Shown piece by piece: positions 1 through 7,875 of a DNA stretch of 49,708 bases (position 1 is its first letter; each line of letters opens with the position of its first letter). The notes below the pieces were generated by a model. It had not been told where the DNA came from, did no database searches, and saw only the letters and a list, made by a program, of their open reading frames with translations. A program made the translations under genes and the position numbers. Origin of the DNA: Flavobacterium psychrophilum (GTDB lineage Bacteria; Bacteroidota; Bacteroidia; Flavobacteriales; Flavobacteriaceae); the NCBI GenBank assembly GCA_945869365.1, contig CAMBOW010000004.1, positions 1-49,708 on the forward strand, in the 5' to 3' direction.

Positions 1-908
1 TTTGTTTCAAAATAACCGCTTTGCTTTGCGTTGTCAAGATAGGTTGAAATTAAGGTATACACCTCTGGAATTCCAGCTTGCGTAAGCGCACTACAACAAA
101 GCACTTTGGGTTCCCAGCCCGACAATTTTGCAGGAAATAAATGCAACGCTCGGGCAAACTCCGCTCTCGCCAACTGCGCTTTTTTCAGGTTATCGCCATC
201 GGCTTTGTTGATTACAATTGCATCGGCCATTTCCATAATGCCGCGTTTAATGCCTTGTAATTCATCGCCGGCTCCCGATAGTTTTAACAATAAGAAAAAA
301 TCAACCAGGCTGTGCACTGCGGTTTCGCTTTGACCAACGCCTACGGTTTCAATCAAAATAGTATCAAATCCACTCGCTTCACATAACAAGATTGTTTCGC
401 GTGTTTTTCGGGCTACTCCACCCAAAGTAGTTCCTGCGGCCGATGGTCTGATAAAGGCCATGGGGTTTTTGACCAATTCTTCCATGCGGGTTTTATCGCC
501 CAAAATACTTCCGTGCGACAAGGAACTACTTGGGTCAACGGCCAACACAGCCACTTTTTTACCCAGGCCAGTTAAGTAATTGCCAAAGGCTTCTATAAAG
601 GTGCTTTTGCCTACTCCGGGCACCCCAGTGATGCCAATTCGAATCGATTGGTTGGCATGCGGCAAACAACTTGCAATAAGTTTGGCTGCAGCAATTTGGT
701 GTTTGGTTTGTGTGCTTTCTATTAGGGTAATGCCTTGGCTTAAGGCCGTAATATTTCCGGCTAAAAGTTGTTGGCTGAGTGCTTCAATATCAAGGGTTTT
801 ACTCCGCAAATTTTGTACCCGTGTGGCTGCTTTATTATTAATGCTAGGCGGCATTGAAATTCCGTCTCTCTCTGATAAAGTCGATGCATTTTTTTTAGTA
901 AAAGCCAT
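1..908 (-). CDS. meaB: MeaB/ArgK-type GTPase, methylmalonyl-CoA mutase chaperone (3' end outside window)
   Basis: This is a G3E-family GTPase that, in known members, protects and reloads adenosylcobalamin-dependent methylmalonyl-CoA mutase. The reverse-strand reading frame is open for 302 codons from ATG at 908 to the window edge. Visible motifs are the Walker A loop GVPGVGKS near residues 95-102, the [20 protein letters not shown] segment typical of MeaB, the [10 protein letters not shown] segment with a switch-like region, and the base-recognition motif NKAD. The family is usually about 320-360 residues, so only a short C-terminal dimerisation part should be missing. It is divergent from the FAD oxidase gene, with 56 bp between starts. 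A cobalamin adenosyltransferase at 6436-7005 fits a B12-dependent mutase elsewhere in the genome. The identification is firm; the exact C-terminus is not visible. Confidence 0.93.
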   Translation of the reverse strand, partial: MAFTKKNASTLSERDGISMPPSINNKAATRVQNLRSKTLDIEALSQQLLAGNITALSQGITLIESTQTKHQIAAAKLIASCLPHANQSIRIGITGVPGVGKSTFIEAFGNYLTGLGKKVAVLAVDPSSSLSHGSILGDKTRMEELVKNPMAFIRPSAAGTTLGGVARKTRETILLCEASGFDTILIETVGVGQSETAVHSLVDFFLLLKLSGAGDELQGIKRGIMEMADAIVINKADGDNLKKAQLARAEFARALHLFPAKLSGWEPKVLCCSALTQAGIPEVYTLISTYLDNAKQSGYFET

Positions 909-938
909 GAATTGCACAATTGGTCGGGTAAAAATACA

Positions 939-946
939 TAAATTTG
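939..946 (+). promoter_or_regulatory. Bacteroidota -7 element (TAAATTTG) for the FAD oxidase gene
   Basis: TAAATTTG matches the TANNTTTG consensus 18 bp before the ATG at 965, predicting a leader of roughly 15 nt. Candidate -33 TTG triplets at 912 and 920 are not ideally spaced, so only the -7 box is confident. Confidence 0.5.
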
Positions 947-964
947 GGACACTAAATATTCATC

Positions 965-2368
965 ATGATTGCTATTTCTCCTCAATTGATTGATCAACTA
1001 ATTCAAATTCTGGGCCCAGACTACGTCTTTCAAGATGAGTCTACACGCCGCCACTACGGGCACGACGAAACCGAAGACTTTATGTTTCCACCTGCCGTCT
1101 TAGTAAAACCCGGTACACCCCAAGAAATTGCACAAATTATGCAGTTGGCCAACCAGTATTATACTCCGGTAACTCCGATTGGCGCTCAAACCGGCTTAAG
1201 TGGCGGTGCTTTGTGTGTGCACCAAGGCATTGGGTTAAGTATGGAACGATTTTCAAAAATTTTAGAAATTGACGAAAATAATTTGCAAGTCACCGTCGAA
1301 CCCGCTGTAATTACACAGGTTTTACGTGAAGCCGTTGCCGAAAAAGGCTTGTTTTATCCACCCGACCCGAGCAGCCAAGGCAGTTGTTGGATAGGCGGAA
1401 ACGTAGCCGAAAATGCCGGTGGAGCCCGTGCTGTAAAATATGGCGTAACCAAAGATTATGTACTCAATTTAGAAGTGGTGTTGCCTTCGGGCGAGATCAT
1501 TTGGACGGGTGCAAATACGCTTAAAAATTCTACCGGATACAACCTTACTCAATTGTTAGTTGGCAGTGAAGGAACATTGGGAATCATTACCAAAATTGTC
1601 TTGAAATTACTCCCCAAAAATAGCCATACCGTGCTGATGCTCGTGCCATTTTATCAGGCTAAGCAAGCTTGTGAAGCGGTTTCGGCCATCTTTAGAGCGG
1701 GCGTAGTGCCCAGTGCTTTAGAGTTCATGGAGCGCGATGCGATTGATTGGACCTTGCGTTTTGTAGAAGGGTTGCAAGTAACTGTTAAACCCGAAGTGCA
1801 AGCACATTTATTGATTGAAGTAGATGGGAATTATCCCGATATTTTGTTTCAAGAAGCCGAAAAAATTATGGGAGTAGTCGAGCAATTCGAAATTGACGAG
1901 GTGCTTTTTGCCGACACCGAAGACCAAAAAAATGCCCTGTGGAAAATGCGTCGTTCGGTGGCCGAAGCCGTAAAAGCCAATTCGATTTACAAAGAAGAAG
2001 ACACGGTAGTGCCGCGTTATGAATTGCCCAAATTATTGGAAGGCATTAAAACAATAGGCGCCAAATACGGTTTTCAATCGGTTTGTTATGGCCATGCAGG
2101 TGACGGAAATTTACACGTAAACATCATCAAAGGCGACATCACCGATGATAATTGGAACACCCAAGTTACCCGAGGTATACGCGAAATTTTTGAATTGACT
2201 GTTTCTCTAAAAGGAACGCTTTCGGGCGAACACGGCATTGGCTATGTGCAAAAAAACTACATGGACATTGCTTTTTCTAAAGTTCAGTTGGAATTGATGA
2301 ACCAAATCAAGCGAGTGTTTGATCCGAATCGCATTTTAAATCCAGGTAAAATTTTCCCAGATGAATAA
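965..2368 (+). CDS. FAD-binding oxidase, GlcD / D-lactate dehydrogenase-like
   Basis: A 467-residue flavoprotein of the glycolate oxidase subunit D / D-2-hydroxyacid dehydrogenase family, which oxidises a 2-hydroxyacid to the 2-oxoacid. The N-terminal PCMH-type FAD domain (about residues 35-215) shows PIGAQTGLSGGA and the PPDPSSQGSCWIGGNVAENAGG stretch that lines FAD. The C-terminal FAD-oxidase domain has CYGHAGDGNLHVN with His377 and SGEHGIG with Glu422-His423, the usual active-site and metal residues. The length matches the single-subunit form. It stands alone, with a hairpin terminator directly after the stop. The substrate (D-lactate, glycolate, D-2-hydroxyglutarate) cannot be decided from sequence; no iron-sulfur partner gene is adjacent. 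Confidence 0.9.
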   Translation: MIAISPQLIDQLIQILGPDYVFQDESTRRHYGHDETEDFMFPPAVLVKPGTPQEIAQIMQLANQYYTPVTPIGAQTGLSGGALCVHQGIGLSMERFSKILEIDENNLQVTVEPAVITQVLREAVAEKGLFYPPDPSSQGSCWIGGNVAENAGGARAVKYGVTKDYVLNLEVVLPSGEIIWTGANTLKNSTGYNLTQLLVGSEGTLGIITKIVLKLLPKNSHTVLMLVPFYQAKQACEAVSAIFRAGVVPSALEFMERDAIDWTLRFVEGLQVTVKPEVQAHLLIEVDGNYPDILFQEAEKIMGVVEQFEIDEVLFADTEDQKNALWKMRRSVAEAVKANSIYKEEDTVVPRYELPKLLEGIKTIGAKYGFQSVCYGHAGDGNLHVNIIKGDITDDNWNTQVTRGIREIFELTVSLKGTLSGEHGIGYVQKNYMDIAFSKVQLELMNQIKRVFDPNRILNPGKIFPDE

Positions 2369-2370
2369 AA

Positions 2371-2394
2371 AAAATCCCGAGCAATCGGGATTTT
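2371..2394. terminator. bidirectional hairpin terminator
   Basis: An 8-bp perfect stem (AATCCCGA / TCGGGATT) with loop GCAA, preceded by an A-run and followed by TTTT. It follows the FAD oxidase stop by 4 nt and also lies just beyond the stop of the small reverse-strand gene, so it can serve both. Confidence 0.75.
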
Positions 2395-2398
2395 ATCG

Positions 2399-2509
2399 TT
2401 AATCCCGTTTGGGACTTTGTTTTTTATTGCGCTTGTCTTCTTTTTTTTCTTTGGCCGTTTTAAGCGGTTCTTTCTTGGCCGATTTCTGTACGTCTTTTCC
2501 TTTTGCCAT
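2399..2509 (-). CDS. small lysine-rich hypothetical protein (36 aa)
   Basis: ATG at 2509 to TAA at 2399 encodes 36 residues beginning MAKGKDVQKSAKKEP and ending SPKRD. About a third of the residues are Lys or Arg, with no hydrophobic segment and no Cys, so it is predicted to be an unstructured basic protein, possibly nucleic-acid or ribosome associated; that function is inference. It lies between two terminators (2371-2394 and 2571-2601), so it would be its own transcription unit. TATCTTTA at 2544-2537 on the reverse strand, about 30 nt upstream of the start, resembles the -7 box. I know of similar tiny Lys-rich hypothetical proteins in flavobacteria but cannot check conservation here. Confidence 0.6.
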   Translation of the reverse strand: MAKGKDVQKSAKKEPLKTAKEKKEDKRNKKQSPKRD

Positions 2510-2570
2510 CTGTGTTACTTTTAAAAGTTCCAAGTAAAGATAGGCTTTTCGAAGCTACCGCCGAGCATAA

Positions 2571-2601
2571 AAAAATCCCCAGGAATATACTGAGGATTTA
2601 G
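2571..2601 (-). terminator. terminator downstream of secA
   Basis: Imperfect hairpin AAATCC-C-CAG / CTG-A-GGATTT with loop at 2585-2591. On the reverse strand it is followed by a run of seven T, about 20 nt after the secA stop. Confidence 0.65.
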
Positions 2602-2621
2602 TTGTATGGTTGTAATGAAAT

Positions 2622-5600
2622 TTATTCTTGTACAATTATCCATTCGCCCGAATTCAATAGGCTTTCGGCTTTTTTGTATTTCATGGTTTCGGTTTTTCCG
2701 CTCATCACGTGTTTTACCGTAACATTGTCATTTCGATTAATTTTCGGTTGATCGCGAACGATGGTTTCAGTTACTTGACGCGCTTGCGTTTGTCCGGCTT
2801 CTCTATTTTGTTCGGCCAGGGTATCGCTGTTGGGCACCTCGTCTTTTGACGTTTTATAGTTTTCCTTGACCTTTACTTTTTTGGCTTCTTGCACGGGATT
2901 CGCCGTTTGTTGCGGTAAATCGCCTTTAAACAAGAACGAAATCACTTCTTTATTTACCCCATCGAGCATGCTGCTAAACAAGTTATACGCTTCAAATTTA
3001 TAAATCAGCAACGGATCCTTTTGTTCGTGTACCGCCAACTGAACCGATTGTTTTAATTCGTCCATTTTGCGCAAGTGTTTTTTCCAAGCTTCGTCTACAA
3101 TGGCCAAGGTGATGTTCTTTTCAAAATCGGCCACCAATTGCACACCGGCTGTTTCGTAGGCTTTTTTCAAATCGGTTACCACGTTCAAGGATTTAATGCC
3201 GTCCGTAAATGGCACTACAATTCGCTCAAACTGATTGGACACATCTTCGTACACATTTTTGATGATGGGCATGGCCTCGCGCGCGGTACGTTCGGTTTTC
3301 TCGCTGTAATAGGCAAAAGCCACTTTGTATATTTTTCCAGTGATTTCACTGTCGCTCATGCGCTCAAATTCACTTTCTGAAATCGGAGAAGTAATGGCGA
3401 AATAGCGAATCAAATCAAATTCAAAATTTTTGAAGTCGTTGTTGTTTTTGTTGTGACGTACAATGTTTTCACTGGTGTCATACAACATGTTGGCGATATC
3501 CACTTTTAGGCGCTCCCCGTGCAAGGCATGGCGACGTCTTTTGTAGACAACTTCTCGTTGGGCATTCATCACGTCATCGTATTCCAACAAACGTTTACGT
3601 ACCCCAAAGTTGTTTTCTTCTACTTTTTTCTGCGCACGTTCAATTGATTTGGTCATCATCGAATGCTGAATCACTTCGCCTTCTTTGAGTCCCATTCTAT
3701 CCATGATTTTGGCTACACGCTCCGAACCAAATAAACGCATCAAGTTGTCTTCGAGCGACACATAAAATTGCGAGCTACCCACATCTCCCTGACGACCGGC
3801 ACGTCCACGTAACTGTCTATCTACACGTCGAGAATCGTGGCGTTCGGTTCCAATGATGGCCAAACCTCCAGCAGCTTTTACTTCGGCTGATAATTTAATA
3901 TCCGTTCCACGACCGGCCATGTTGGTGGCAATGGTTACAACGCCTGATTTTCCCGCTTCTTCTACAATTTGTGCTTCTTGTTTGTGCATTTTGGCATTCA
4001 ACACATTGTGTGGAATGTTGCGCATTTTGAGCATACGGCTCAACAATTCAGAAATTTCTACCGAGGTGGTTCCAATCAAAACCGGACGACCTGCTTGTGA
4101 AAGTTCGGTCACGTCTTCAATTACCGCATTAAATTTCTCGCGGGTGGTTTTGTAAATTAAATCTTCTTTGTCTTTTCTTGACATCGGACGATTGGTTGGA
4201 ATTTCAACCACATCCAATTTGTAGATTTCCCACAGCTCACCGGCTTCTGTAACGGCCGTTCCCGTCATACCAGCCAATTTGCTGTACATACGGAAATAAT
4301 TTTGCAGGGTAACGGTAGCAAAAGTTTGAGTAGCCGCTTCAATTTTTACGTTTTCTTTGGCCTCAATCGCTTGGTGCAATCCGTCCGAATAACGACGACC
4401 GTCCATGATACGACCGGTTTGCTCGTCTACGATGAGGATTTTGTTTTCCATAATCACGTATTCCACGTCTTTTTCAAACAAGGTATACGCTTTAAGCAAT
4501 TGGGTTAGGGTATGGATGCGCTCGCTTTTGATGGAGAAATCTTGAAACAACTTCTCTTTTTCTTCGGCTTCGGCATCTTTGTCCAAGTTCATTTTTTCGA
4601 TGCGGGCAATTTCGGTGCCAATGTCTGGCAATACAAAGAAAGTACCATCCGTATCGGTAGACAAGAATTTGATTCCGTTGTCGGTCAATTCTACTTGGTT
4701 GTTTTTTTCTTCGATCACAAAGTACAAGGCCTCGTCAATAATATGCATTTCACGGTTGTTGTCTTGCATGTATTGATTTTCGGTTTTTTGAAGCAATTGT
4801 TTCATGCCTTCTTCACTCAAAAATTTAATGAGTGCTTTGTTTTTGGGTAAACTTCTAAAGGCACGCAACAAATTGAATCCGCCGTCTTTGGTGTTTCCTT
4901 CTTTGACGAGGCGTTTGGCTTCGGTTAGGAATCCGTTGCTCAATTGGCGTTGCAGGCTTACTAAGTTTTCAATTTTGGGTTTCAATTCGTTAAACTCATG
5001 ACGATCGCCTTGCGGAACCGGTCCAGAGATAATCAAGGGCGTACGGGCATCGTCAATCAACACCGAATCGACCTCATCGACAATGGCAAAATTGTGTTTG
5101 CGTTGCACCAAATCTTCGGGCGAATGCGCCATGTTGTCGCGCAAATAGTCAAATCCAAATTCGTTGTTGGTTCCGTAAGTTATGTCGGCATCATAGGCTT
5201 TTTTACGGCCTTCGGAGTTGGGTTGGTGATTGTCAATGCAATCCACAGTCAATCCATGGAATTCAAATAATGGTGCTTTCCAAGTGCTATCTCGTTTGGC
5301 CAAGTAATCATTTACGGTTACTAAATGCACGCCGTTTCCAGTAAGGGCATTCAAGTACAAAGGCAAGGTAGCTACCAAGGTTTTTCCTTCTCCCGTTTGC
5401 ATTTCTGAGATTTTCCCTGAATGCAATACCATTCCACCAATCAGCTGCACATCATAATGCACCATGTCCCAGGTGATTTCTTTTCCGGCTGCATTCCACG
5501 AATTGGCCCAAATGGCTTGCTCTCCGTTTAGGGTGATATAGGTTTTTGTAGCCGATAATTCGCGGTCTTTGGCAGTAGCCGTAACGGTAAGGGAAGTATT

Positions 5601-5975
5601 TTCTTTAAATCGACGAGCCGTTTCTTTAATCACGGCGAATGCTTCAGGCAATAATTCGCCCAAAACTTTCTCTGAGATTTCATAGGCCTCTTTTTCGAGC
5701 GCATCAATACCCGCATAAATATCTTCGCGTTGATCAATATCGGTTACGCTTTCGGCCTCCTCTTTTAAGGCCGCAATTTTGGCGTCTTTGTCGGCGCGAG
5801 CGGCTTGGATTTTGGCTTTAAATTCGGCTGTTTTGGCTCTTAAATCGTCGTGCGAAAGCGCTTGCAACACAGGTTCAAATGCTTTTGTGTTGGTTAAACT
5901 CCCCTGAAGGGCTTTTACATCTTGTTGGGATTTATCTCCTACAAAAAGCTTTAATAGGCTGTTTATGAAACTCAT
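2622..5975 (-). CDS. secA: preprotein translocase ATPase SecA
   Basis: The 1117-residue cytoplasmic motor that pushes unfolded preproteins through SecYEG. Walker A MQTGEGKT is at residues 192-199 and the DEAD-type Walker B DEVD at 300-303; the second nucleotide-binding half has ATNMAGRGTDI and QLRGRAGRQGD. It is about 200 residues longer than E. coli SecA, which is usual for Bacteroidota: part of the excess is an extended N-terminal helical region before Walker A (residues 1-190, compared with about 100 in E. coli), part an insertion around residues 340-430. The C-terminus ends NSGEWIIVQE after a charged linker and has no Cys-rich zinc-binding SecB-interaction motif. A TAAATTTG -7 element lies 35-42 bp upstream and a terminator follows. 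The identification is certain. Confidence 0.98.
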   Translation of the reverse strand: MSFINSLLKLFVGDKSQQDVKALQGSLTNTKAFEPVLQALSHDDLRAKTAEFKAKIQAARADKDAKIAALKEEAESVTDIDQREDIYAGIDALEKEAYEISEKVLGELLPEAFAVIKETARRFKENTSLTVTATAKDRELSATKTYITLNGEQAIWANSWNAAGKEITWDMVHYDVQLIGGMVLHSGKISEMQTGEGKTLVATLPLYLNALTGNGVHLVTVNDYLAKRDSTWKAPLFEFHGLTVDCIDNHQPNSEGRKKAYDADITYGTNNEFGFDYLRDNMAHSPEDLVQRKHNFAIVDEVDSVLIDDARTPLIISGPVPQGDRHEFNELKPKIENLVSLQRQLSNGFLTEAKRLVKEGNTKDGGFNLLRAFRSLPKNKALIKFLSEEGMKQLLQKTENQYMQDNNREMHIIDEALYFVIEEKNNQVELTDNGIKFLSTDTDGTFFVLPDIGTEIARIEKMNLDKDAEAEEKEKLFQDFSIKSERIHTLTQLLKAYTLFEKDVEYVIMENKILIVDEQTGRIMDGRRYSDGLHQAIEAKENVKIEAATQTFATVTLQNYFRMYSKLAGMTGTAVTEAGELWEIYKLDVVEIPTNRPMSRKDKEDLIYKTTREKFNAVIEDVTELSQAGRPVLIGTTSVEISELLSRMLKMRNIPHNVLNAKMHKQEAQIVEEAGKSGVVTIATNMAGRGTDIKLSAEVKAAGGLAIIGTERHDSRRVDRQLRGRAGRQGDVGSSQFYVSLEDNLMRLFGSERVAKIMDRMGLKEGEVIQHSMMTKSIERAQKKVEENNFGVRKRLLEYDDVMNAQREVVYKRRRHALHGERLKVDIANMLYDTSENIVRHNKNNNDFKNFEFDLIRYFAITSPISESEFERMSDSEITGKIYKVAFAYYSEKTERTAREAMPIIKNVYEDVSNQFERIVVPFTDGIKSLNVVTDLKKAYETAGVQLVADFEKNITLAIVDEAWKKHLRKMDELKQSVQLAVHEQKDPLLIYKFEAYNLFSSMLDGVNKEVISFLFKGDLPQQTANPVQEAKKVKVKENYKTSKDEVPNSDTLAEQNREAGQTQARQVTETIVRDQPKINRNDNVTVKHVMSGKTETMKYKKAESLLNSGEWIIVQE

Positions 5976-6009
5976 AATATGGGTCGTAATTTCGTCGTTT
6001 TTAAGTGGG

Positions 6010-6017
6010 CAAATTTA
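6010..6017 (-). promoter_or_regulatory. -7 element (TAAATTTG) for secA
   Basis: On the reverse strand TAAATTTG occupies 6017 to 6010, 35 bp before the secA ATG, giving a predicted leader of about 27-30 nt. It directly follows the terminator of the upstream gene; a well-spaced -33 TTG is not obvious. Confidence 0.5.
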
Positions 6018-6020
6018 GGC

Positions 6021-6047
6021 AAAAAAAAAGCCTCGCAGGAGACTTTT
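6021..6047 (-). terminator. terminator after the DUF2795 gene
   Basis: Hairpin AAAAG-C-CTC / GAG-A-CTTTT with one mismatch, followed on the reverse strand by a run of nine T. It separates the DUF2795 gene from secA, so the two are probably separate transcripts. Confidence 0.6.
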
Positions 6048-6069
6048 CAGTTGTTTTTATCTAATTTTT

Positions 6070-6291
6070 TTAATATTCATCCTCGTTCCAAAGATAATCT
6101 TCGTCGGTTGGATAATCAGGCCAAATTTCTTCCATTGATTCGTAGATTTCTCCCTCGTCTTCAATCGATTGTAAATTTTCTACAACTTCTAAGGGGGCAC
6201 CTGCTCGTATCGCATAATCAATCAATTCGTCTTTGGTAGCAGGCCAAGGGGCATCGCTTAAATAGGAGGCTAGTTCTAGTGTCCAATACAT
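6070..6291 (-). CDS. DUF2795 domain-containing protein (73 aa)
   Basis: A short acidic protein of the DUF2795 family, recognisable from the core LASYLSDAPWPATKDELIDY followed by AIRAGAPLEVVENLQSI. In this family a helical domain of about 55 residues is the whole protein; its function is unknown. The C-terminus (from about residue 50) is very acidic and Trp/Tyr-containing and ends DEDYLWNEDEY. It lies directly upstream of secA, an arrangement I have seen in flavobacteria, but an independent promoter and a terminator argue that it is transcribed alone. There are no membrane segments and no Cys, so it is predicted to be cytoplasmic. Confidence 0.88.
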   Translation of the reverse strand: MYWTLELASYLSDAPWPATKDELIDYAIRAGAPLEVVENLQSIEDEGEIYESMEEIWPDYPTDEDYLWNEDEY

Positions 6292-6314
6292 CTTCGTTCG
6301 TGTTTAATTTTATG

Positions 6315-6344
6315 CAAAAATAAATTTTTTACTCAAAAAGTCAA
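6315..6344 (-). promoter_or_regulatory. full Bacteroidota promoter for the DUF2795 gene
   Basis: On the reverse strand TTG (6344-6342), a 19-nt spacer and TATTTTTG (6322-6315) match the -33/-7 consensus exactly. The predicted start of transcription is about 20 nt before the ATG at 6291. Confidence 0.75.
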
Positions 6345-6435
6345 GTAATTGTTGATTTATTTTTCAATAAGTTAATAATGTGGCAGTTAGATAGAAAATT
6401 AAATCAATTTACAGCATATTAATCAGCTTAAATTG

Positions 6436-7005
6436 TTATTTTCTTGGAATCCATTTTATTTCATTTGCTCCCAATTCGGCCGATAATTTTCGAGCCAATA
6501 CAAATAGGTAATCCGATAACCTATTTAAGTAGGTTAAGGCCAACGGATGTATGGGTTCAAACTGATTGAGGTGCACCGCCAAACGCTCGGCTCTACGGCA
6601 AATGCAGCGGGCAATGTGACAATGCGAAACGGTAGGATGGCCGCCGGGCAAAATAAAATGCGTCATAGGCGCCAAACTGTTTTCCATGTGGTCCATTTCG
6701 TTTTCGAGAAACGTAATGTCCTCCGGAACAATTCCTAAATTTTGTAGTCTCGCCGTCCCATTTTTCAAGGTTTCTTTATCGGGTGGAGTTGCCATTATGG
6801 CGCCAATAGTAAACAAACGGTCTTGAATTTCAAGCAGCGTAGTTATGTGTTTTTCATCTACCGCTTGATCTCGCAGCAAACCCAAATACGAATTCAATTC
6901 ATCTACCGTGCCGTAGCTTTCGATGCGAATGTGGTCTTTGTTTACTCGAGTTCCGCCAAATAAGGCAGTGGTTCCGGCATCGCCAGTTTTAGTATATATT
7001 TTCAT
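6436..7005 (-). CDS. PduO-type ATP:cob(I)alamin adenosyltransferase
   Basis: A 189-residue cytoplasmic enzyme that transfers the adenosyl group of ATP to cob(I)alamin, making coenzyme B12. The N-terminal ATP-binding signature IYTKTGDAGTTALFGG is at residues 3-18, followed by RIESYGTVDELNSYLG. The helix with CRRAERLAV near residues 135-143 and the late LNRLSDYLFVLAR helix are the conserved PduO-family elements. The length is normal. It follows the ABC ATPase gene in the same direction by about 110 bp of repeat-rich DNA without a recognisable promoter, so it may be read from there. Together with meaB it supports an adenosylcobalamin-dependent mutase pathway. Confidence 0.93.
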   Translation of the reverse strand: MKIYTKTGDAGTTALFGGTRVNKDHIRIESYGTVDELNSYLGLLRDQAVDEKHITTLLEIQDRLFTIGAIMATPPDKETLKNGTARLQNLGIVPEDITFLENEMDHMENSLAPMTHFILPGGHPTVSHCHIARCICRRAERLAVHLNQFEPIHPLALTYLNRLSDYLFVLARKLSAELGANEIKWIPRK

Positions 7006-7025
7006 AAAATTCCATTTTTATAAAT

Positions 7026-7044
7026 TCCATCCCGAAACTTCGGG
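7026..7044. repeat. 19-nt hairpin-containing repeat, copy 1
   Basis: CCCGAA-AC-TTCGGG is a perfect 6-bp hairpin; with its flank, the 19 nt read on the reverse strand are identical to 49596-49614 on the forward strand. It lies directly upstream of the adenosyltransferase gene, in a gap (7006-7116) that also holds repeated AATCAAAAATC units and a second small hairpin (CGAG...CTCG near 7073-7087). No gene is visible in the gap. Confidence 0.7.
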
Positions 7045-7116
7045 GCCAAAATCAAAAATCAAAAATCAACACCCGAGAGCTTTGCTCGAACTGGCGAAGC
7101 AATCAAAAATCGTTAA

Positions 7117-7806
7117 TCAACCCGTTTTTGTGTCGCTTTCAATCATCCCATCCCGCAAACGAATCACGCGGTGTGCATAGGCCGCAATTTCTTCTTCGTG
7201 TGTTACCAAAATTACGGTATTGCCTTGGGCGTGAATGTCACCAAACAACTTCATGATTTCTATCGAGGTTTTACTATCCAAATTTCCGGTCGGCTCATCG
7301 GCCAAAATAATCGAAGGCGAATTGACCAAAGCTCGTGCTATGGCTACCCGTTGGCGCTGCCCGCCCGACAATTGGTTGGGTTGGTGGTCCATTCGGTCGG
7401 CCAAATTTACTTGTGTCAAAACTTCGGTGGCGCGTTTGTTGCGCTCTGATTTGGGAAAGCCCGCATAGACCATCGGAAGAGCTACATTATCGAGTGCGGT
7501 GGTTCGTGGTAACAAATTAAATGTTTGGAATACAAAACCAATTTCTTTGTTGCGAATTTCGGCCAATTCGTCGTCGTGCATTTGGCTCACGTCTTTTCCG
7601 TTCAAAATATAGCTGCCCGAAGTGGGTGTATCCAAACAGCCCAATAAATTCATCAAGGTAGATTTACCAGATCCCGAAGGTCCCATTAAAGCTACATATT
7701 CCCCTTTATTTATCTGTAAATCAATGCCTTTGAGTACATAGACAATTTCGTTGCCCAGTACAAAATCTCGTTTAATGTTGCTAATTTGAATAAGCGGATT
7801 GGCCAT
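7117..7806 (-). CDS. ABC transporter ATP-binding protein, MacB/LolD type
   Basis: A 229-residue stand-alone ATPase of the MacB/LolD (type VII) ABC group. Walker [10 protein letters not shown] is at residues 42-50, the Q-loop is in [11 protein letters not shown], the signature is [15 protein letters not shown], Walker B is [13 protein letters not shown] and the H-loop is LVTHEEE. Such ATPases pair with FtsX-type permeases for lipoprotein release or efflux of peptides and macrolides. No permease gene is adjacent, so the partner must be encoded elsewhere, as is common in flavobacteria. The start [15 protein letters not shown] matches the family N-terminus. The cargo cannot be inferred. Confidence 0.92.
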   Translation of the reverse strand: MANPLIQISNIKRDFVLGNEIVYVLKGIDLQINKGEYVALMGPSGSGKSTLMNLLGCLDTPTSGSYILNGKDVSQMHDDELAEIRNKEIGFVFQTFNLLPRTTALDNVALPMVYAGFPKSERNKRATEVLTQVNLADRMDHQPNQLSGGQRQRVAIARALVNSPSIILADEPTGNLDSKTSIEIMKLFGDIHAQGNTVILVTHEEEIAAYAHRVIRLRDGMIESDTKTG

Positions 7807-7875
7807 AAAGTAAGGTTGATTCGTTGTATTATTTTGGACGCCTAAAGTACAAAAGTGTTTTTATTTTGAAGTGAA

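Noticed and set aside
761..997. Open frame of 78 codons on the reverse strand across the meaB start
   Set aside because: It overlaps the real meaB and FAD oxidase starts in another frame, and its sequence has no family-like features.
7006..7116. Cobalamin riboswitch upstream of the adenosyltransferase gene
   Set aside because: No B12-box-like conserved core was seen; the gap is short and made of simple repeats and small hairpins.
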